The notes beneath the pieces are model-generated. The model did no database searches. It was given only the letters and a program-made list of their open reading frames with translations, and was not told the DNA's origin. Shown here piece by piece: positions 55,501-64,000 of a DNA stretch of 64,000 nucleotides. Position 1 is the first letter of the stretch. Every line of letters begins with the position of its first letter. Source of the stretch: Leuctra nigra (lineage: Eukaryota; Arthropoda; Insecta; Plecoptera; Leuctridae); assembly GCA_934045905.1 (NCBI GenBank), contig OW203768.1, positions 6,352,316-6,416,315 on the forward strand. The letters are read 5' to 3'. The translations under genes were made by a program, and so were the position numbers.

Positions 55501-55858
55501 TGCTAAAAATATCGATTTTCCTGAAAATAACGGTAGTGAAATTGATATCGACATGAAGATTGTAATGGCTGGGGATAGATTGAAGAATAAAGGTGCTCAA
55601 AGAAAGAAGTATCATGAAGAAAAGTATACGAAGAAAACGACTTTCAAAACAAATGATTTGGTATTATTACGAGCAATACATGTTTCCAATTTTATGTCAA
55701 AGGAAACTAAGAAGTTTTTCCATATATTTGAAGGGCCTTATATTGTTTCTAAAGTGAAAGGAAACAATACGTATGAATTGAAGACCAAGGAAGGAATTTT
55801 GAAAGGAGTGTATAATACGATACTCTTGAAACCATACATGTCTTTGAAGGAACTGTAA
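52508..55858 (+). CDS. pol: Pol: protease, RT, RNase H, integrase
   Basis: The frame opens at 52508 after a TGA and has no ATG near its start; GTG at 52553 is used here only for numbering. Protease has DTG at residues 54-56. Reverse transcriptase has TIDLNSSFWQI, the LPFGLSVSGAAFSRG block and YVDD at 399-402. RNase H has CDASHYG, KECLA, TDHQ and ADTLSRL. Integrase has a zinc finger (His765, His770, then CDIC) and a D,D,E triad at Asp832, Asp891 and Glu926 (34 residues between the last two). The C-terminal part resembles the tail that binds target DNA. All key catalytic residues are present. Expression probably depends on -1 frameshifting from gag. Confidence 0.95.
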   Translation, partial: CTGKWNESRRISTDYVTTNLVQNINSVRLVNGKELLEEDDLNEEMNTNLIKCPEILVKLKERFMIALIDTGSEVTCMNEVVFESLLEKNKDIEIFPVIGITIVGATQARGKKITRQAFLSINIDDIQIEIICLVVPDLRRDLILGVDILAQLSMNICFDTKTVYIQGKEINRKMVQFEKTKISELMAIELNYEHENNSRRLDGECNTYNNEILESIKNLTLLNDVQKEELKDLLVKYKEIFTNKPGLIKDYEYTIKVRNNGFYYNKSYPVAFAHREAVEKQLKNMIEWGIIEQMTSPYINPLVVNIKKDQSVRLCLDARRLNEILIPEHETPLDPDELLQQHFESRWLSTIDLNSSFWQIPLEEHSRKYTAFKYGGRVYCFKVLPFGLSVSGAAFSRGLEHVLGEDLRDSTVIYVDDILVTSTTFEEHIEKLNMIFKRFKNYGVTINLKKSKWCRDQVSFLGHTLDRTGIRPDSKKLDVIKNWPTPKNQKQLRGLIGICSYFRKFTNQFANKMEPLRELLKKKATWRWNEKHQKAFEELKELFVNNVQLLYPDMNKEFYIQCDASHYGIAGILYQKDDDGEMQIINMASRLLQTSEINYNVSEKECLAIVFAVEKFRLFVQGVRKFIIVTDHQALTFLMKCRLLSGRLTRWVLWLQQFNFEIRHCSGKSNVIADTLSRLPGTAEGKIYQETCEDKEIGIYEIILSCSLSMKKRFEKIQTEQEQDPQFREIIQKLNEPNDNSQNQQFKISGTKLFHKAKNDDGWRLCIPTTIMKDLIIEVHEEFGHFGERKCHMAMRKLYYFKNMARIIRVILASCDICQRVKHPNRTSRGTYTPIIPSKPGQIVATDLYGPLPRGKFGIRYILVFIDLFSKLVKLYTLKQATAVAVVGKLELYFKQVQIPERILSDHGTQYTSGLWYNTLQANQVIAIHSTIRHPQSNPSERVMRSLGRMFRTYCSNKHNSWVQWVPKIEHWLNVSFHESAGFMPMELHYNQKYISNSAKNIDFPENNGSEIDIDMKIVMAGDRLKNKGAQRKKYHEEKYTKKTTFKTNDLVLLRAIHVSNFMSKETKKFFHIFEGPYIVSKVKGNNTYELKTKEGILKGVYNTILLKPYMSLKEL
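52514..52520 (+). promoter_or_regulatory. Candidate -1 ribosomal frameshift site
   Basis: GGGAAAT is phased exactly as X XXY YYZ relative to gag (CAG GGA AAT). Pol is in the -1 frame and is open from 52508, so gag and pol overlap by 34 nt. Slippage here would fuse the two. A downstream structure was not modelled. Confidence 0.7.
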
Positions 55859-55900
55859 AGCAACAATTGAAAGCAAAATACAAAAATGGACATTCACGAT

Positions 55901-55954
55901 AGTGGGGTGGTATGTAATAAAGCAAGTATATTTCTATATTCCATAGTGGGGTAT
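55901..55954 (+). other. Polypurine tract, apparently duplicated
   Basis: AGTGGGGTAT directly precedes the 3' LTR (AGTGGGG at 55945-55951). A second AGTGGGG at 55901-55907, also followed by TGTA, lies 44 bp upstream. One of them primes plus-strand DNA synthesis. Confidence 0.6.
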
Positions 55955-56784
55955 TGTAGCACTACTGTACCAGGGAGAGTTATCTAGGTTGTAAACAACA
56001 AGTGGTTCCTTATGAATTTATAGAAGGCCGTGATTGTTTCTATGGCGATCAAAATTATAACATAAATAATGACATTAAAATCATATTTTATTCAGGATTC
56101 AATTATATTAAAGTAAATAAGTAGTACAGAATATTATTACAGTTATATTTAAATTCTTAAAACATTAATTTATATTATAAAATGTCTTTAAAAATATTAA
56201 GTTATCTTTTCGAAACATATCACCTTTGGGGTCGAGGTTTAAAATAAAAAGGGTTCAAAACTGTAAAGCCACAACAATGGAAAAATATGGTATGGTGTTC
56301 AGAATGAGATTGGATGGTGGGGAATTTGAATTGGAAAAAGAGGCAGTTGAAATGTAAGATTAGAAGAAGAATGTTGTGTGTATCGTTTAAAAAAAATAAT
56401 TACTAGAAGAAATGTCATAAATAACTGTTATTAAAAGAAGAATATTAATCAAGAAAAGAAGGCGGCAAAGGGGAAAGAAAAGTGCACGAAGAGAAAATTC
56501 ATGACAAAAACTATATTGATGATGAACTATCTAATGAGATGATGGACCATGATGGACTATAGCTATCTACACCTCAGTGATGAGTACTCATAATCTTAGT
56601 TATTAATTAATAAATATAAGTTTAAATCTGGCCAGAAGTAGCTTCACCCTTTTTAATTGTACTACATAAAATTAATAAAAATTACTAGAAAAGGAAATAC
56701 ATAATGCTACGAATTTATCACCCAACAGTAGGGTATTATTTGAAGATGGTTTAGGATTAATTAAGTAACTAGTGTTGAGTCACA
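55955..56784 (+). repeat. 3' LTR (830 bp)
   Basis: Same length and, by eye, same sequence as the 5' LTR; followed by the GTAA duplication. Confidence 0.95.
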
Positions 56785-56788
56785 GTAA
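56785..56788. repeat. Target site duplication GTAA (right)
   Basis: Matches 49834-49837. Confidence 0.9.
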
Positions 56789-58374
56789 CAAATCGAGGCT
56801 ATTTGTTAAAGCTTACTCTGTGAGGTAATATGCAAGATATGATAAATGTGAAGTTATATTATAGCATAAAACCTGGTTAAATATTAAGCATATTATAATA
56901 TAGAACGATGGAAGCTTCTTTACTAAATATCTCAATCTCCATTAATTCTCCACTATTAAGCCCGAGATGGTAGTAAATAATATAACACTATTGATCTTCC
57001 CTTGCTATAGCGCTATGTCTAGGTATCTTGTAGGTGTATTAACTACCCTAAGTGTGTTTTAGCTGCAGTGTATTTCGAAGATGGGTGGAATAATTTATCC
57101 ACCATGCGTGATGATGCCGGATGTCATTGATATCTTTTTGTTCTTTTGTCTTTGGGAAAACGCTACTAGGAAAACGCTCTGTGTGACACGTTGATAAGCG
57201 AGCATTTGGATTGCATGCGAATTAATATGCCAGGGAAAGTAATTCCTAAATCATATGTTAGCTAGAAAGACCATCTAAAAAATGCGTCAAGGGAACAGTG
57301 ATAATTTCTTTGAATAAAATTGACAAATACTTAAAAATAAGAATAAAAATATCAGTCAAACATTCTTGAAGTTCATAAAAGATTTGTCTGGAACTTTAAA
57401 AAACAGCATGAAAACTTTAATTTATAATCAACCACAGAATCTTGTCCGAAAACTGTGCATGTGACCACTAATTCTGGTGGTAGATGAACTTTGTAGATGC
57501 CCTATAGAGTTATTGATTACCCTTTAGGATAAGAAGCATTATCGTGTATGTGTCTTGTGTCAGCTGAGAGAAATGTTGTTGTGACCCAATTAAAAATGCA
57601 ATCAATAAATAAGGTACGGTGTTTGGTGTATTAAAGGGTGTACAATTGTTTGGAAACATTCCATCCTAAACAAAAATAGTAATCATAGAGTGTAGTCAAA
57701 AGTTAGTTGTACAACATTCTCCTTGGAGATTTGTATTAAAATGTGTAATAAAAAACAACGAGGTGTCGCTTGGACAAGGCATTAAAACAAGAACACTCGC
57801 CAGCAAGAACAATATCCGGGATTAGTTGGGTAGAATGGAATACTTAAAATTAGTTGTTGTGGAGTTTAGAAAGAAACAACTTCATCCATGAAAGAAATAC
57901 GTAGTTATGATAACTTCATCTGGAAGGTGGAAAGCTGAAGGGGATTGATTAATGAAGAATTCTTTCAATAAGACAGCGATTTATGGGCCATCACAAATGC
58001 ATCACAAAACGATCAATTGATTCTTCACGTCGAATATTATAGAAAAAGACCTCTTGATGAAACGATTGCGTAAATACGCTTTCTTGGATCGCTTCATGAT
58101 GTAATTTTTCTCTTGATTATTTTCATACATACGTTATTTTAACTCAAATAAACATAGCAACAACTTATCAAAACGATACCTCCCCCCCCCCCTAACCCCC
58201 GCAAACACATCCCATCACTACACTGCCTACTCGCCAGGAAAACCTGGGAGTATTTTTCATGATTTCCGCACTTTTCTTACATTCAATTTAAAGACTCTGT
58301 TGACTTTATGAAGGCCGTGATTTTTATCTCGGCAGTCAATTGATTTTATTGCAACCTCCATTGTGCATTATATG
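56789..58374. other. Spacer between the divergent tubulin genes, right part
   Basis: Non-coding. It contains an R1 terminal motif on the minus strand (57166-57193) and a C-run near 58182-58191. It should hold the promoter of tubulin B near its right end. Confidence 0.45.
57166..57200 (-). repeat. Solo terminus of repeat family R1
   Basis: CTAGGAAAACGCTCTGTGTG then 'acacgttgataagcgagc' is the complement of the R1 end. On its own strand CTAG is again followed by T. The adjoining 'gggaaaacgctacta' repeats part of it. Confidence 0.6.
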
Positions 58375-58431
58375 TTTCTCGCAATACATGTTTTATATTG
58401 ATCTTGAAATTTAACTCGAAAATCGTTTAAA

Positions 58432-61476
<3,045 letters not shown>

Positions 61477-61676
61477 NNNNNNNNNNNNNNNNNNNNNNNN
61501 NNNNNNNNNNNNNNNNNNNNNNNNNNNNNNNNNNNNNNNNNNNNNNNNNNNNNNNNNNNNNNNNNNNNNNNNNNNNNNNNNNNNNNNNNNNNNNNNNNNN
61601 NNNNNNNNNNNNNNNNNNNNNNNNNNNNNNNNNNNNNNNNNNNNNNNNNNNNNNNNNNNNNNNNNNNNNNNNNNNN
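61477..61676. other. Assembly gap (200 N)
   Basis: Exactly 200 unknown bases, a common placeholder length, so the true distance is unknown. It lies where tubulin B exons 5 and 6 are missing. Confidence 0.99.
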
Positions 61677-62183
61677 TTAATCTTAACTAAGCTCCTTTTA
61701 AGTTACATTGCCTTCCAAAAACCATCCGGATTTTATTTAAAATGTGTTGTAAACATCTGTAAGCCTGCACGCTTTACCAATTGAGTTTATACTTCGGAAC
61801 TTTGACATAAAAGAGTGAACATGGGAGAATTTAAAAATGAGGAAACGCATTTGCAATCATCTTTCGTGTACCTTTCAGTTTACCTAGTGGCGACAAATAC
61901 GCGTTTTACGAGATGAACGCACAAATTCCGGTTTACTCCGGAACAATACACCTACAATTTACGTTATTCACATGACTCAAAGCTGTGAACTTTTAACAAA
62001 TTATAATTTGATATAACTCAAATTCAACCAAAAGAAATGGACCCTTTCGTTATACTAACTTCGGAACTATTGAAATAAAAACAGAAAACTTTAGACAAGA
62101 AGTGACGTTGTTGGCGTTAACTGTAATGATAGGTAACACTTAATGATCAGTGAAAGCTGCTATAAACTTATACCCCATATGAC
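61677..62183. other. Non-coding stretch after the gap
   Basis: No tubulin exon 5 or 6 sequence and no other gene seen. Confidence 0.5.
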
Positions 62184-62916
62184 ATGTTGTACAAAAACAA
62201 AAACTTGTAAAAAAAACTGCCAAGCATCTTCCCACTTAAAACAATTGAGATCTAAAAGAAGGGCCAAGCAATAATATATTGTTTAAACATTTTCGCACTT
62301 AAAATTCGTGAAATCATTTCGCCCAGTTACTGCCGCCAAGCACAACACTAAAAACCTAATGTTGTGTCCAAATTTGAAGAATACAATCTAAGTGAACCAT
62401 CATTGTTAATTTAACAAAATTATAAAAATTAAAAACGACTTCAAAATAAATTTAAAATTGAAATTAAAAAAATTAAAAATAAGGCTTGGCGCATTGAATT
62501 TGCACCGACCATATTGTAGACTTCCTCTATCTTCTTCCTACTTTCTGTCTTTCTTCGGCTCCTTTATCGTCATCTTCTTTCTTATGTTGCCTTCTTCTTG
62601 ACACAATGCGCCTAGCTTTATTTTTAATTTTTTTAATTTCAATTTTAAATTTATTTTGAAGTCGTTTTTAATTTTTATAATTTTGTTAAATTAACAATGA
62701 TGGTTCACTTAGATTGTATTCTTCAAATTTGGACACAACATTAGGTTTTTAGTGTTGTGCTTGGCGGCAGTAACTGGGCGAAATGATTTCACGAATTTTA
62801 AGTGCGAAAATGTTTAAACAATATATTATTGCTTGGCCCTTCTTTTAGATCTCAATTGTTTTAAGTGGGAAGATGCTTGGCAGTTTTTTTTACAAGTTTT
62901 TGTTTTTGTACAACAT
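62184..62916. repeat. Foldback with 313-bp arms
   Basis: The arms 62184-62496 and 62604-62916 are equal in length and near-exact reverse complements around a 107-nt pyrimidine-rich loop. The left arm carries GCCAAGC three times (near 62219, 62263 and 62335) and an inner CTTGGCGCATTG (62485-62496). This is the same word set and orientation as in the foldbacks at 8598 and 20654, although the rest of the sequence is different. No coding capacity. Confidence 0.92.
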
Positions 62917-64000
62917 TGATAATAACAAGAATTGATTGTCAAGGAACCTGACTCCGTTTCGTTCAAATACCGTTTTATGATTTGTTGGGTGTACCTCCAT
63001 CTTTTCTGCAGATGGCATCTCTCACACATCAAATTACTTAATGCACGACGACGGTTCGCTTAACAACGCGTCAGAGAAAGCGTTTTGGTTTGAATATGAA
63101 ATGAGGAAAGAGACTCCGTGGTAATTGGATATGTGTCTTGATAAAGTGAGACCGGAAATTACGATAAGCCCCAGAGATATGACTTGAGGTCTGAAGCTCT
63201 GGACTGACAGGTCATAAGGCTTAAGTTTCACCAACATCTTTACAAGAAGTTTCCCGTGCGAGTTTCCTCATTGGCTGAAGCTACTCATTTACTGACATTA
63301 AAATCATTAATCTAAATAAAAATTTTCATTAAACTGCCGTAACCATCCAAACTAGATGCCTAAACGCTCCTAAATGCTTTGTTGATTTTTAATTAAATTA
63401 GACAAGTATTACAACGATTATAATTTTAGATAATTTCAGATTTTTGTGGACATTTGAAAATTATGATATTCATGTAGGGATGGGAAGTTCTTGATAGTGA
63501 CTACTTTACTACCCTCTGAGATCGTATTGAGTAAAAATATTCTATGTATGCATAATATTTGTCGCTTCGTCCTCCTTTTAGATCTCAATCCTTTTGGTTG
63601 AGGTGTTGGCAGTCTTTTTTTTACAAGTTTTTGTTATGCAGTCGCAAATAAAAATAATGTTTGCAGTTCATCACAAGAACACATACCTGGTACTCTAGGA
63701 ACTTGGTCTGGCCTTCAATCTTACATCTAAAGATCTTGTGTGATATGGCGTCTTCACAATGTGAGGTTCACCGATGCACATTAGCGTTCGTAATGTCTAA
63801 CCACAATTCATCCTTTAAACATTCCTCCTCGGAGATCGCAAAACCTCAGTGGGTGACTAATAAATCATCCTAGCTAATACATTCCTGTTTTCAACGTAGA
63901 TTATTGAGTGTAACTATGAAAACGCTCAGTGTAACGCGTTGATGAGCAGCACCGATACGCGCAACACTCTATATAGGTAGAGTACACTATTGAATAACAG
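62917..64000. other. Non-coding end of window
   Basis: It has two R1-like termini: AACGCGTCAGAGAAAGCG near 63064-63082 (+) and AACGCTCAGTGTAACGCG at about 63921-63938 (-). No gene recognised. Confidence 0.4.
63566..63640. repeat. Partial solo arm of the 62184 foldback family
   Basis: 'cttttagatctcaat', 'gttggcagt' and 'ttttacaagtttttgtt' recur in the order seen in the right arm at 62836-62905, with several changes. An older relative, reduced to one arm. Confidence 0.6.

Larger units (their letters stand above)
49838..56784 (+). mobile_element. Intact Ty3/gypsy-type LTR retrotransposon
   Basis: A 6947-bp element consisting of an 830-bp LTR, primer site, gag, pol (protease, reverse transcriptase, RNase H, integrase), polypurine tract and an 830-bp LTR. 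The order RT-RNase H-integrase identifies Ty3/gypsy. There is no env: only 96 bp separate pol from the 3' LTR. The LTRs appear identical by eye, both start TGTAG and end CACA, and GTAA flanks the element. Both ORFs are free of stops. Together these indicate very recent insertion and probable competence to move. It lies between two divergent tubulin genes. Confidence 0.96.

Overview
The window is a piece of an animal nuclear genome, most likely an insect. It is AT-rich, intron-bearing and crowded with small inverted-repeat transposons. Three things point this way: split alpha-tubulin genes with an intron directly after the start codon, a Ty3/gypsy retrotransposon primed by a tRNA-Lys-like sequence, and many MITE and Helentron-like repeats. 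I cannot name the species from sequence alone.

Layout. 1-39.9 kb is mostly non-coding. It opens with a clean 30-codon first exon (534-623, + strand) of a gene I do not recognise; one further candidate exon lies at 2940-3219. The rest is repeats: two copies of a composite element (8598-11554 and 20654-21977) that begin with a foldback, carry arrays of the motif TGACGTCACTTCCGG, and end in a hairpin followed by CTAG; a non-autonomous hAT with a perfect 8-bp target duplication (33397-34175); several foldbacks and MITEs; and three tRNA-like sequences. 40.0-45.0 kb holds a complete alpha-tubulin gene on the minus strand (six coding exons, 450 codons). 49.8-56.8 kb holds an apparently intact, very young gypsy-type retrotransposon: 830-bp LTRs that look identical, a GTAA target duplication, intact gag and pol, and a correctly phased -1 slippery heptamer. 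58.4-60.9 kb holds the first four coding exons of a second alpha-tubulin gene on the plus strand. Its last two exons are not visible; a 200-N assembly gap follows. Another 313-bp-arm foldback lies at 62184-62916.

How the parts relate. The two tubulin genes form a divergent, head-to-head pair that shares exon structure, 5' leader and parts of introns. Their coding exons are almost identical except for two short divergent patches, which looks like gene conversion with unconverted islands. The retrotransposon landed in the spacer between them. The repeat families share motifs: the three foldbacks all have CTTGGCGCAT at the inner end of each arm, and the composite elements carry tandem ETS/CRE/YY1-like sites normally associated with housekeeping promoters. 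No operon, CRISPR or prokaryotic feature is present. All alignments here were made by eye.
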